Part shown: piece by piece, positions 31,500 to 40,057 of the stretch
How the letters are laid out: each line of letters starts with the position of its first letter
Numbering within the stretch: position 1 is the first letter of the stretch
Source of the DNA: an uncultured Alistipes sp.
GTDB taxonomy: Bacteria; Bacteroidota; Bacteroidia; Bacteroidales; Rikenellaceae
DNA length: 64,000 bases
Direction: 5' to 3'
Assembly (NCBI RefSeq): GCF_949296715.1
Contig: NZ_CASFQD010000002.1
Location: 5,448-69,447 of the forward strand
Position numbers and translations under genes: made by a program
The notes under the pieces: model-generated
Told to the model about the DNA's origin: nothing
Database searches by the model: none
What the model saw: only the letters and a program-made list of their open reading frames with translations

Positions 31500-31988
31500 A
31501 TGATGGAACTGAAGGAACAGGAATTCACCCGATTGGTGGAAAGGCACAAGACTGTCGTCTATACCGTCTGCTATATGTTTTCCGGAGGCAGAGAGGAGGC
31601 GGAAGACCTTTTTCAGGATGTGCTGGTCAGGCTCTGGAGAGGATATGACTCTTTCCGCGGAGAGTCGGATGTCCGGACCTGGATCTACCGCGTAAGTCTC
31701 AACACCTGCATTAACGGACAGAAGCGGAAGAAAAGAAGACAGAAGACCACGCGCGTTCCGTTAAGCGTCGATGTTGATCTCTTCGGAGGGATAAGCGACA
31801 GGGCGCTGCAGGTCAGACGGCTGTATGACAGGATAAACCGTCTCGGACTGGTTGACCGGGCGCTGATTCTCCTGTGGCTCGAAGGGTTGTCTTATGAGGA
31901 GATCGGGGCGGTCATAGGCATTTCCGTAAAGAATGTCTCCTTCCAGCTCTACAGGATCAAGGAGGAACTCAAGAAAATGAACATCTAA
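31500..31988 (+). CDS. ECF-type RNA polymerase sigma factor
   Basis: A 162-residue sigma-70-family factor with regions 2 and 4 only. Region 2 runs from FTRLVERHKTVVYTVCYMF through EEAEDLFQDVLVRLW and RTWIYRVSLNTCIN (about 8-78). Region 4 covers RALILLWLEGLSYEEIGAVIGISVKNVSFQLYR (about 120-152). No TAnnTTTG box is visible upstream, so it may use its own promoter class. It is followed 11 nt later by a membrane protein that may be its regulator. A second ATG lies one codon in. Confidence 0.92.
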   Translation: MMELKEQEFTRLVERHKTVVYTVCYMFSGGREEAEDLFQDVLVRLWRGYDSFRGESDVRTWIYRVSLNTCINGQKRKKRRQKTTRVPLSVDVDLFGGISDRALQVRRLYDRINRLGLVDRALILLWLEGLSYEEIGAVIGISVKNVSFQLYRIKEELKKMNI

Positions 31989-31999
31989 ATCAATGGGCT

Positions 32000-32593
32000 A
32001 TGCAGAATGACAATTTATCCATGCAGGATGAACTCCGGCAGATGAAGTCGGATTATGAACACCTCAAGGCGGGGGTGGACAGGCAGATGATAATCAACCG
32101 GCAGCTGATGGAAACGGTCTTCCGGAGCAAGGTCGGGGTGCTGGATTCAAACCGGAAAGCCACCATGGCAGGTGCGGGGGCCGCGGTACTTGTCACGCTG
32201 GTTGCCTCCCATATCAGGGGGCTTGACATGGGCCTTGCCGGTATGCTTGCGGCATTCTATGTCCTTATGCTGATCGGCTATGGATTTATGTACCGGAAGC
32301 TCGGAAAAATAGAATACGGCACGGACGATGTCGTCTCGACGACGGCCAGATTAAGGAAATTCAAACGTAACTACATGATCGTCAATGCGGTCTCATGGGT
32401 GCTGGTGGCCGGCCTTATGTGCTTCATGCTTCCCGAGATTCACCACTCGTTCCGCATTCCGGCGCGGGGTGTCGCCGCCATAGCCGTCATGTGCGTTGCC
32501 CTTCTGGCTGGCGTCTGTAGTCAGTATCTGATTGACAGGAAGGTGCTTAAGGCCTGCGATGAGATAATCGACCGCCTGAAAGACCGGTCGTGA
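32000..32593 (+). CDS. membrane protein linked to the ECF sigma factor, possible anti-sigma partner
   Basis: A 197-residue protein. Residues 5-45 are a polar, probably coiled-coil cytosolic helix. Four transmembrane segments follow in two pairs (about 54-68, 74-93, 128-146 and 153-170), and the C-terminal tail (175-197) is charged. No known anti-sigma motif (zinc-binding or FecR) is visible. The 11-nt spacing to the sigma gene suggests co-translation and an anti-sigma or signal-sensing role, by inference. Confidence 0.7.
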   Translation: MQNDNLSMQDELRQMKSDYEHLKAGVDRQMIINRQLMETVFRSKVGVLDSNRKATMAGAGAAVLVTLVASHIRGLDMGLAGMLAAFYVLMLIGYGFMYRKLGKIEYGTDDVVSTTARLRKFKRNYMIVNAVSWVLVAGLMCFMLPEIHHSFRIPARGVAAIAVMCVALLAGVCSQYLIDRKVLKACDEIIDRLKDRS

Positions 32594-32643
32594 CGGCTTC
32601 ATCCTACTGCTTCCCGGCGCTTCGGGTATAAACGATGCTGCAT

Positions 32644-32683
32644 GCCGGCGGGACGGACAAAACGGTTTGTCTGTCCCGCCGGC
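32644..32683 (+). terminator. 18-bp hairpin after the sigma-factor operon
   Basis: The stem 32644-32661 with 32666-32683 (one G-T) has an ACGG loop. The following TTCTG is a poor U-run, so termination strength is uncertain. Confidence 0.55.
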
Positions 32684-32810
32684 TTCTGCGTGAAGGCCCG
32701 CGCCGCACGGGAGAGCCGGCGTAGAGTGGGGCGGATGGCCCGTCATCACGCCGGACTGCGGACAGCAGTCCGAGTGTGGCACGAAACCGCAACCGTTTCG
32801 TCTTTTTTTA

Positions 32811-32818
32811 TATCTTTG
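32811..32818 (+). promoter_or_regulatory. -7 box (TATCTTTG) of the symporter-amidase operon
   Basis: A perfect box is preceded by TTTTTTTATA and lies 22 nt before the symporter ATG. Confidence 0.75.
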
Positions 32819-32840
32819 CGTTCGTATTGACCTTGTACGC

Positions 32841-34289
32841 ATGACACCTGCCGCCGTTATCGCCACCACCGTGGGCTACATAGCCGTGCTCTGCGCCGTT
32901 GCCTGGGTCTCGGGACGCCGTGCCGACAATGCCGGCTTCTTCACCGGGAACCGGCGCACGCCGTGGTTCATGGCGGCCTTTGCCATGATCGGCGCCGCGA
33001 TGTCGGGCGTGACCTTCATCTCGGTGCCGGGCTCGGTGGCCGCCGACTCCTTCTCCTACATGCAGATGGTCGCCGGCTTCACCGTCGGGCAGCTCATCGT
33101 CGCCTTCCTGCTTATCCCGACCTTCTACCGGCTCCGCCTCGTCTCGCTCTACGAGTACCTCGACGGCCGTTTCGGTGCCCGCTCGCACGCCGCCGGGGCG
33201 TGGTGCTTCTTCTTCGCGAAGATGCTCGGCGCGGCGCTGCAGGTCTATGTCGTCTGCACCGTCATGCAGCTGCTTGTCTTCGACCACTACGGACTGCCCT
33301 TCTGGCTCAATGCGGTGGTGACAATGTCCCTCGTGTGGCTCTACACGCGGCAGGGCGGTGTCCGCTCGCTCATCCGCACCGATATCCTCAAGACGTGCTG
33401 CCTGATCGCAAGCCTTGTGCTGTCGATCGTCTTCATCTCCCGCACGCTGGGGCTCTCGTTCGGCGAGATGGCCCGCGAGGTGGCGGCATCGCCCCATTCG
33501 CGGATACTTTTCCTCGACGATCCCGCTTCGGACCGCTACTTCTGGAAGATGTTTGTCGCGGGTATCGTGACGCTCGTCGCCATGACGGGCCTCGGGCAGG
33601 ACATGATGCAGCGCAACATGAGCTGCCCGACGCCGCGCGATGCGCAGAAGAACATCCTGCTCACGGCCGTGTGCCAGATCTTCGTGATCTTCCTCTTCCT
33701 GGTGCTCGGCGTGCTGCTCTACCTCTACGTCGACCATGCCGGGCTCGCGCTGCCCGGGAAGAGCGACCAGGTCTTCCCGCTCGTTGCCGTGAACGGGGGG
33801 CTACCGACCGTCGTCGGCGTGATGTTTGTCGTCGGGCTTCTGTCGAGCACCTACTCGGCGGCGGGCGGTTCGCTCACGGCGCTGACGACCTCCTTCACGG
33901 TCGATATCCTGAAGGCGCCGCAGCGTTGTGACGACAACGCCCTGACGCGCATCCGGCGCCGGGTCCATGTGGCGATGGCCGCAGGCATGGCCCTCGTGAT
34001 CCTCGCCTTCGGGTACGGAGCCGACGACAGCAGCATCAACCTCGTCTTCCGGGTCGTCAGCTACACCTACGGCCCGATTCTGGGCATGTTCCTCTTCGGC
34101 TTCTTCACGCGGCTGCAGGTCCGCGACCGCTGGATGCCGCTCGTTGCCGTGGCGGCACCCGTGTTGAGCGCCCTTCTGCAATGGGGCGTGCGCGAGGTGT
34201 GGGACTACCGAATCGGGTTCGAGCTGCTGGTCTACAATGCCGCCTTTACCATAATCGGTATGTTGCTGTTGAAACGTCATGAAAAGTAA
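32841..34289 (+). CDS. sodium:solute symporter (SSS family)
   Basis: A 482-residue transporter of the LeuT-fold SSS family with about 13 helices. Visible are the N-terminal FFTGNRRTPWFMAAFAMIGAAMSGVTFISVPG, typical of SSS helix 1-2 with its Na+ site, and RLVSLYEYLDGRFG. The substrate is not evident; relatives in this phylum carry sugars or sialic acid-like compounds. Its stop codon overlaps the start of the amidase gene by 11 nt, so the two are translationally coupled. Confidence 0.9.
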   Translation: MTPAAVIATTVGYIAVLCAVAWVSGRRADNAGFFTGNRRTPWFMAAFAMIGAAMSGVTFISVPGSVAADSFSYMQMVAGFTVGQLIVAFLLIPTFYRLRLVSLYEYLDGRFGARSHAAGAWCFFFAKMLGAALQVYVVCTVMQLLVFDHYGLPFWLNAVVTMSLVWLYTRQGGVRSLIRTDILKTCCLIASLVLSIVFISRTLGLSFGEMAREVAASPHSRILFLDDPASDRYFWKMFVAGIVTLVAMTGLGQDMMQRNMSCPTPRDAQKNILLTAVCQIFVIFLFLVLGVLLYLYVDHAGLALPGKSDQVFPLVAVNGGLPTVVGVMFVVGLLSSTYSAAGGSLTALTTSFTVDILKAPQRCDDNALTRIRRRVHVAMAAGMALVILAFGYGADDSSINLVFRVVSYTYGPILGMFLFGFFTRLQVRDRWMPLVAVAAPVLSALLQWGVREVWDYRIGFELLVYNAAFTIIGMLLLKRHEK

Positions 34290-37266
34290 GATATTATACC
34301 TCATCATCTCACTCTTTGCCACAGCTTCGGTCTCGGCCGCCGGGATCGGTGTGCATACGCGGCAGGAGGTAGGGCGCACCCTTACGCGCATCGTGGCGCG
34401 CGAGGTGGCGGGCGGTTACGTCAAGGTGCAGGCCGTGAAGGCGTCGCGCAGCCGCGTGCGCATCTACACCTCGATCGGGCTGTCGTACTATCCCTTCCGC
34501 GAGCAGAACGTGCTGGCGATGTACGACTCGGTGCGGGCCGTCCTGCCTGCCGAGTACCGCAAGGCACGGATCGAGCTCTACACCGACCGGCATGAGGTCT
34601 CGGAGCTCATCCCGATGGCCTGCCGCAACCATGCGGAGCTGGAGAAGCTCCGGAAAAAACGGCGCATCATCCCCTTTGTCAACCCTTCGGAGCGGCCCCT
34701 CGTGACGCCGCTCGACCGCCCGGCCGTGCCGACGCGCGGGCTGGCGGGACGCCATATCGCGCTGTGGCAGAGCCACGGCCGCTATTTCGACCAGACGCGC
34801 AACTGCTGGCGCTGGCAGCGCTCGCGACTGTGGATGACCTGCGAGGACCTCTATACGCAGAGTTACGTGTTGCCTTATCTGGTGCCGATGCTCGAGAATG
34901 CCGGGGCCAATGTGCTGCTGCCGCGCGAGCGCGACGTGCAGAAGCACGAAGTGCTGGCCGACAACGACGGCGGGGAGGCGCAGTACCGCGAACAGGCGGG
35001 CCGCGAGGCGTGGACGACGGGCGGTGCGGGCTTTGCGCACCGGCGCGAGGTCTACCGTTCGGGCGAAAACCCCTTCCGCGAGGGAACGACGCGCCGCACG
35101 CGCACGGTGACCGACCCGGCGGCGGAGAGCCGCGCCGTATGGAGCGCCGACATTCCCGAACGGGGCGAATATGCCGTCTATGTCAGCTATGAATCCACAC
35201 CGGAAAGCACTGATGATGCAGTGTATACGGTCAGTCACCTCGGGGGACGGTCGAGCTATGCCGTCAACCAGACGATGGGCGGCGGCACGTGGGTCTACCT
35301 CGGGCGCTTTCACTTCGCGGCGGGGGAGCAGGAGGTTGTGACGCTCACGAACCGCTCGCGCCGCGCCGGACGCACCGTCTCGGCCGATGCCGTGAAGATC
35401 GGCGGCGGCTTCGGCAACATCGCCCGCACGGTGTGCGACTCGCTGCGGCGCCCCGGTGTGGAGTACACCGAGGAGACGAGCGGTTTCCCGCGCTTCTGCG
35501 AGGGGGCGCGCTACTGGTTGCAGTGGGCGGGCTTCGAGCCGGAGGTCTACACCCCGAAGCGGGGCACGGACGACTACAAGGACGACTACATGTCGCGTGC
35601 CCACTGGGTCAATGCCCTGATGGGCGGTTCGCCGCGCCTGCCCGACTCCGCGGGGCTGCGCATTCCGGTCGACATGGCGCTGGCATTCCATTCGGACGCC
35701 GGGGTTCGTGACGGCGACGGTATCGTCGGCACGCTCGGCATCTTCTATACGCGCGACACGAAGGGCCGCTTCGACGGCGGGGCCGACCGCTACCGCTCGC
35801 GCGACCTGACCGACCTGGTCATGACGCAGATTGTCTCGGACATCCGCCGCACGTGGGAGCCCGAGTGGAGTCGTCGCGGGCTCTGGAACCGTTCCTACTA
35901 CGAAGCCCGCGTGCCGGGGGCCCCGACGATGCTGCTCGAGCTGCTCTCGCATCAGAACTTCGCCGACATGCGCTACGGCAGCGACCCGCGCTTCAAGTTC
36001 CTCGTCAGCCGCGCCGTCTACAAGGGCATCCTGCGCTACCTCGCGTCGCAGTACGACGTGCCCTATGTCGTGCAGCCGCTGCCGGTCGAGGCCGTGGCGA
36101 CGGAGTTTGTCGGCGAGAGCCGCGTCTGCGTGTCGTGGACGCCCGTTGCGGACTCGCTCGAGGCGACGGCCGCGCCCGACGGATACATCGTCTACACGCG
36201 CATCGATGACGGCGCCTTCGACCGGGGCGTCTACACCGAAAAGCCCTTCCTCATCACCGAGCAGGAGCCCGGGCGTCTCTATTCCTACCGCGTGACGGCC
36301 GTGAATGCCGGCGGCGAGAGCTTCCCGAGCGAGACGCTCTCGGCGTGCCGCATGCCCGACGAAAAGGGCTGCGTGCTCGTCGTCAACGGCTTCGACCGCA
36401 CGAGTGCTCCCTTCAGCATGCGGAGCGACTCGCTGGCGGGCTTCTATGCCGACGTGGACGGCGGCGTGCCCGACCGCCGCGACATCTCGTTCATCGGCAA
36501 CCAGCGCATCTACGACCTCGGCATGGCCCGCTGCGAGGATGACAGCCGCGCGCTGGGCGCCTGCACGTGGGACTATGAGACGGACGTGCTCGGCGGCAAC
36601 AGCTTCGACTACCCGGCGCTGCACGGGCGTGCGATCATGGCGGCGGGGTACTCCTTCTGCTCGGCGTCGGTCCGCGCCGTGGAGCGGGGCACCTGCACGC
36701 TGGGCGCCTGTCCCGCCGTGGACCTCATCCTCGGCAAGCAGCGCACGACGACGATGGGCCGCGGCGTGCGCGAGGCTGTCTTCCGCACCTTCCCGCCCGA
36801 TCTGCAGCGCGAGCTGGAGGAGTACCTCGCGCAGGGCGGGGCGCTCTTCGCCTCGGGCTGCTACGTGGCGTCGGACCTCTGGAACGGGGCGCTGTCCGAC
36901 GCTTCGGACCGGGCCTTTGCCGAGCGGGTGCTCCGCGTGGCCTGGGACGGCGGGGCGGCACACCGCGGCCGGGTGCGCGTCGTGACGGGGCACGGCGGCT
37001 TCACGCGCGGCGAATACCGCTACCGCGACCGGCTGTCGCAGGACGGCTATGCCGTCGAGGCGGCCGATGTGCTCCGTCCTGCAGGCGAGGGAGCCTTTAC
37101 GGTGCTGCGCTACATCGAGAGCGGCCGCACGGCGGGCGTGGCCTGCGATGCGGGTGCCCGCACGGTCGTCACGGGATTCCCGTTCGAGGCGCTGACCGAT
37201 GCGGCACAGCGCGAGCGGCTGATGCGCGACGTGCTGGACTTCCTGTTCATGCAAAATGACAAATAA
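34279..37266 (+). CDS. large exported amidase_3/golvesin/fibronectin-III protein (xanthan-lyase-like annotation)
   Basis: A 995-residue protein with a signal peptide (1-20). Residues consistent with a zinc N-acetylmuramoyl-L-alanine amidase fold are His166 (QSHG), Glu189 (CED), His471 (AFHSDAG) and Glu554 (LLELLSH). A golvesin-like beta domain (about 285-375) is inserted between them: it starts near ERGEYAVYVSY and holds the GGGTWVYLGRFHF strand. A fibronectin-III-like domain follows at about 610-690 and a 300-residue tail of unknown fold (VLVVNGFDRTSAP onward). It probably acts on cell-wall or glycopeptide material in the periplasm, with the coupled symporter taking up a product. Common database names for relatives (xanthan lyase) should not be trusted. 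Confidence 0.82.
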   Translation: MKSKILYLIISLFATASVSAAGIGVHTRQEVGRTLTRIVAREVAGGYVKVQAVKASRSRVRIYTSIGLSYYPFREQNVLAMYDSVRAVLPAEYRKARIELYTDRHEVSELIPMACRNHAELEKLRKKRRIIPFVNPSERPLVTPLDRPAVPTRGLAGRHIALWQSHGRYFDQTRNCWRWQRSRLWMTCEDLYTQSYVLPYLVPMLENAGANVLLPRERDVQKHEVLADNDGGEAQYREQAGREAWTTGGAGFAHRREVYRSGENPFREGTTRRTRTVTDPAAESRAVWSADIPERGEYAVYVSYESTPESTDDAVYTVSHLGGRSSYAVNQTMGGGTWVYLGRFHFAAGEQEVVTLTNRSRRAGRTVSADAVKIGGGFGNIARTVCDSLRRPGVEYTEETSGFPRFCEGARYWLQWAGFEPEVYTPKRGTDDYKDDYMSRAHWVNALMGGSPRLPDSAGLRIPVDMALAFHSDAGVRDGDGIVGTLGIFYTRDTKGRFDGGADRYRSRDLTDLVMTQIVSDIRRTWEPEWSRRGLWNRSYYEARVPGAPTMLLELLSHQNFADMRYGSDPRFKFLVSRAVYKGILRYLASQYDVPYVVQPLPVEAVATEFVGESRVCVSWTPVADSLEATAAPDGYIVYTRIDDGAFDRGVYTEKPFLITEQEPGRLYSYRVTAVNAGGESFPSETLSACRMPDEKGCVLVVNGFDRTSAPFSMRSDSLAGFYADVDGGVPDRRDISFIGNQRIYDLGMARCEDDSRALGACTWDYETDVLGGNSFDYPALHGRAIMAAGYSFCSASVRAVERGTCTLGACPAVDLILGKQRTTTMGRGVREAVFRTFPPDLQRELEEYLAQGGALFASGCYVASDLWNGALSDASDRAFAERVLRVAWDGGAAHRGRVRVVTGHGGFTRGEYRYRDRLSQDGYAVEAADVLRPAGEGAFTVLRYIESGRTAGVACDAGARTVVTGFPFEALTDAAQRERLMRDVLDFLFMQNDK

Positions 37267-37296
37267 CCGTTGCAATACACTAAAAACCAAAATATC

Positions 37297-37746
37297 ATGT
37301 CACTCGAACAACGGATTTCAAAGGGAATCATGGAGGCCATGAAGGCCAAGGACACGGTGCGTTTGAGCGCACTGCGCAATGCCAAGAAGTACATCATCGA
37401 GGCCAAGACGGCCGGTCCGGAGATCGCCGAACTGCCCGATGCCGACGTGCTGAAGATTATCTCGAAACTGGCCAAGCAGGGCACGGACTCCGCGGCAATC
37501 TTCGCCCAGCAGAACCGGCAGGACCTCGCCGACGAGGAACTGGCGCAGGTGGCCGTCTATCAGGAGTTTCTGCCCAAACAGCTCACGGCCGGGGAGCTGA
37601 CGGCCGAGGTGAAGGCCATCATCGCCGAGGTGGGTGCCACGTCGATGAAAGAGATGGGCAAGGTGATGGGCGTTGCGTCGAAGCGGCTGGCCGGCCGCGC
37701 CGAAGGCAAGGACATTTCGGCCAAGGTCAAGGAGTTGCTGTCGTAA
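37297..37746 (+). CDS. GatB/YqeY domain protein
   Basis: A 149-residue protein with the YqeY pattern: MKAKDTVRLSALRNAKKYI at the start and YQEFLPKQLTAGEL, then GKVMGVASKRLAGRAEG towards the end. The domain resembles the tRNA-binding tail of GatB, but its own function is undefined. It follows the amidase gene by 30 nt and may be read from the same transcript. Confidence 0.94.
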   Translation: MSLEQRISKGIMEAMKAKDTVRLSALRNAKKYIIEAKTAGPEIAELPDADVLKIISKLAKQGTDSAAIFAQQNRQDLADEELAQVAVYQEFLPKQLTAGELTAEVKAIIAEVGATSMKEMGKVMGVASKRLAGRAEGKDISAKVKELLS

Positions 37747-37909
37747 TCTGCGGCAGAACGGGAGGTGAATCCCGGCCTTGTGGCGGGAGGCTTTCCGGCG
37801 GGTGACGCTCCGGCCCGGCGTTCCGTGCTCCGTCCGGTGCATCCCGGGGGCATGGAGCGGCTGCGGCCCGGCCCGGCGCTTGCGAATCGTTGAAGAGAAA
37901 CCGAAAAAC

Positions 37910-38824
37910 ATGCATATACTCGAACACCTGCACCGCAACGTCAGAACCGTTGCCATGCCGACGGCCATGGTGATCGGCGCCCTGCTGTGCCGTCCGTTCA
38001 CGGCGCTGGAGGCCTGGTCGGGACAGATGATTACCCCGACGCTTATCTTCCTGATGCTATTCGTGACCTTCTGCCGCGTGAAGCCGAGCCAGATGCACCC
38101 CTCGATGATGCACCTGTGGCTGCTGCTCTTCCAGATCGCGGCGTGTGTCGGCGTCTATCTGCTGCTCTATCCGCTGAACGAAGTCGTGGCGCAGGGGGCG
38201 ATGATCTGCGTACTGGCACCCGTGGCGATGGCCGCCGTCGTCATCGCTGGCATGCTCGGGGCCAACGTTGCGACGATGGCCACCTACAGCCTGCTGTGCA
38301 ACATGGTTGTGGCCCTCGTGGCACCCGTCATCCTCTCCTTTACCGGAACGGGCGAGTGCAGCTTCACGGAGATTCTGGCCCGCATCGCCCCGCTGCTCAT
38401 CATGCCCTTCGCCGCGGCGCAGTTCCTGCGTTTCGTCATGCCGAAGACCGCAAAGTGGATCGGCGACCACAGCCAGATTTCGTTCTACATGTGGCTGCTG
38501 TCGCTTGCGGTCATCATCGGCCGCACGACGGCCTTCATCATCGATCTGCACGGGGCCGACCTTTCGACCGAACTGTGGCTCGCCTTCGCGGCGCTGGTGA
38601 TCTGCCTCGTGCAGTTCAAGGTCGGGCGCGCGCTGGGACGCCGCTACGGCGATCCGCCGGCCGGCGGTCAGTCGCTCGGGCAGAAGAATACGGTGCTGGC
38701 CGTGTGGATGGCGCAGTCGTTCCTCGATCCGATCTCGTCGATTGCCCCGACGGCCTACATCGTCTGGCAGAATATCGTGAACTCCTACCAGATTTACCGC
38801 AAGGACCACGAAAGAGGGTGGTAG
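37910..38824 (+). CDS. BASS-type (bile acid:sodium symporter family) transporter
   Basis: A 304-residue membrane protein with eight to ten hydrophobic helices. Its core ILAPVAMAAVVIAGMLGAN (about 105-123) matches the crossover region of the BASS family, which moves bile acids or other organic anions with Na+, and the end GQKNTVLAVWMAQSFLDPISSIAPTAYIVWQNIVNS is a typical signature of the bacterial group. True substrates in bacteria vary (pantoate, pyruvate and others), so a bile-acid role is not implied by family alone. The 163-nt gap upstream holds no clear promoter. Confidence 0.85.
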   Translation: MHILEHLHRNVRTVAMPTAMVIGALLCRPFTALEAWSGQMITPTLIFLMLFVTFCRVKPSQMHPSMMHLWLLLFQIAACVGVYLLLYPLNEVVAQGAMICVLAPVAMAAVVIAGMLGANVATMATYSLLCNMVVALVAPVILSFTGTGECSFTEILARIAPLLIMPFAAAQFLRFVMPKTAKWIGDHSQISFYMWLLSLAVIIGRTTAFIIDLHGADLSTELWLAFAALVICLVQFKVGRALGRRYGDPPAGGQSLGQKNTVLAVWMAQSFLDPISSIAPTAYIVWQNIVNSYQIYRKDHERGW

Positions 38825-38865
38825 ATGGGGTGGAAATGATGCGATGGCGGGGCGGGGTCTCTCCG

Positions 38866-39480
38866 TCAGCGGAGGAGCGCCGCCTGCTCCAGCCCGAGCA
38901 GCAGCCGTTTGGCTGCAAGGCCGCCGGCGTAGCCCGTGAGTGAACCGTCGCTGCCGATGACGCGGTGGCAGGGGATGAAGATCGAGAGGGCGTTGGCGCG
39001 GTTGGCCGCGGCGACGGCCCGCACCGCGCGGGGGTGTCCCAGCCGGGCCGCCAGCCACGCATAGGAGCGGGTCTCCCCGGCGGGAATCTCCGCCAGCAGC
39101 TTCCAGACCGACTGCTGGAACGGCGTGCCGACGGTCAGCAGCGGAATGTCGAACGTGCGGCGCTGCGCGGCGAAGTATTCGTCGAGCTGCCGTGCGGCCC
39201 GGTTGAGCATGCAGCGGGTCGCTGCTTCGGCCGGGCGGTCCGGCTCACTGAAATCGGGCAGGGGAGAGGCGTCGCGGCACTCCGCAAGGCGGGCGTGCAG
39301 CCCCCGTTCGAGGCGCCGAGCAACGAAGTCGCGCGACGGGGCGTCGGCCCAGTCGCAGAGGCAGAGCCGGCTGTCGAAAGCCCCGAGACGCACCGCTCCG
39401 CAGGGCGTCGCATGGCGCCGCCACAGGATGAAGCGTCCGGTTGCAGCTTCGGGTGTGTCGTCGTGTCGTTCGCGGGTCAC
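38866..39480 (-). CDS. methylated-DNA--protein-cysteine methyltransferase (Ogt/AGT)
   Basis: A 204-residue suicide repair enzyme that takes alkyl groups from O6-alkylguanine onto its own Cys. The active site PCHRVIG is at about 167-173, preceded by the helix-turn-helix wing FQQSVWKLLAEIPAGETRSYAWLA and RAVAAANRANALSIFI. The N-terminal part (1-110) is the usual AGT N-domain. It lies 10 nt after a DMT-family gene and shares its transcript. Confidence 0.94.
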   Translation of the reverse strand: MTRERHDDTPEAATGRFILWRRHATPCGAVRLGAFDSRLCLCDWADAPSRDFVARRLERGLHARLAECRDASPLPDFSEPDRPAEAATRCMLNRAARQLDEYFAAQRRTFDIPLLTVGTPFQQSVWKLLAEIPAGETRSYAWLAARLGHPRAVRAVAAANRANALSIFIPCHRVIGSDGSLTGYAGGLAAKRLLLGLEQAALLR

Positions 39481-39490
39481 GCGGCGGCGT

Positions 39491-39856
39491 TTATTTGCGG
39501 AAGATGAAGTAGACGGCCAGAATCAGGCAGAGGAATCCGGCGAGGTGGTTCCAGCGCAGGGTGTCCGAGCGCATGAAGACCAGCGCGAAGACGGTGAAGA
39601 CCGAGAGCGAGACGACCTCCTGGATCACCTTGAGCTCCCAGATCGAGAAGGGACCGCCGAATTCGGTGCTGCCGATGCGGTTGGCCGGGACCTGGAAGCA
39701 GTATTCGAACAGGGCGATGGCCCAGCTCAACAGCACGATGGCCATGAGGCCGAAGCGTTCGAGCCGCGACTTGAAGGCGATGTGCCCGTACCATGCCAGC
39801 GTCATGAAGGCGTTGGAGATGACGAGCAGAACGATGGTGGAGAGACCGCGTAACAT
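39491..39856 (-). CDS. DMT-family protein (DUF486)
   Basis: A 121-residue membrane protein with four helices and the DUF486 stretch FEYCFQVPANRIGS (about 51-64) with IWELKVIQEVVSL. It is related to small drug/metabolite transporters and probably acts as a dimer, but the substrate is unknown. It is first gene of the operon with ogt, from a TATTTTTG box. Confidence 0.92.
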   Translation of the reverse strand: MLRGLSTIVLLVISNAFMTLAWYGHIAFKSRLERFGLMAIVLLSWAIALFEYCFQVPANRIGSTEFGGPFSIWELKVIQEVVSLSVFTVFALVFMRSDTLRWNHLAGFLCLILAVYFIFRK

Positions 39857-39903
39857 GGTGACTGTATCAGCGTTTGAATGTTTGTTTCCGTTAAAGAGCG
39901 GTG

Positions 39904-39911
39904 CAAAAATA
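39904..39911 (-). promoter_or_regulatory. -7 box (TATTTTTG, minus strand) of the DUF486-ogt operon
   Basis: CAAAAATA at 39904-39911 reads TATTTTTG on the minus strand, 47 nt before the DUF486 ATG. Confidence 0.6.
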
Positions 39912-40057
39912 GACAAATTTTCAATACGTTGGCCATTGCTCCGCGAATTTTGCGGCCGCACGGACGTCCGGCGCTGCGAAACGTAGAGGCCGGAGGGCGC
40001 CGGTGCCGGGCCGTGCGGTCCGCTTGCCGGGCACTGGACAACGAAAGGAAGGTAAAT

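Noticed and set aside
34309..37290. A 993-codon minus-strand frame opposite the amidase/golvesin gene
   Set aside because: Antisense shadow with Ala/Arg/His-rich content and no recognisable domain.
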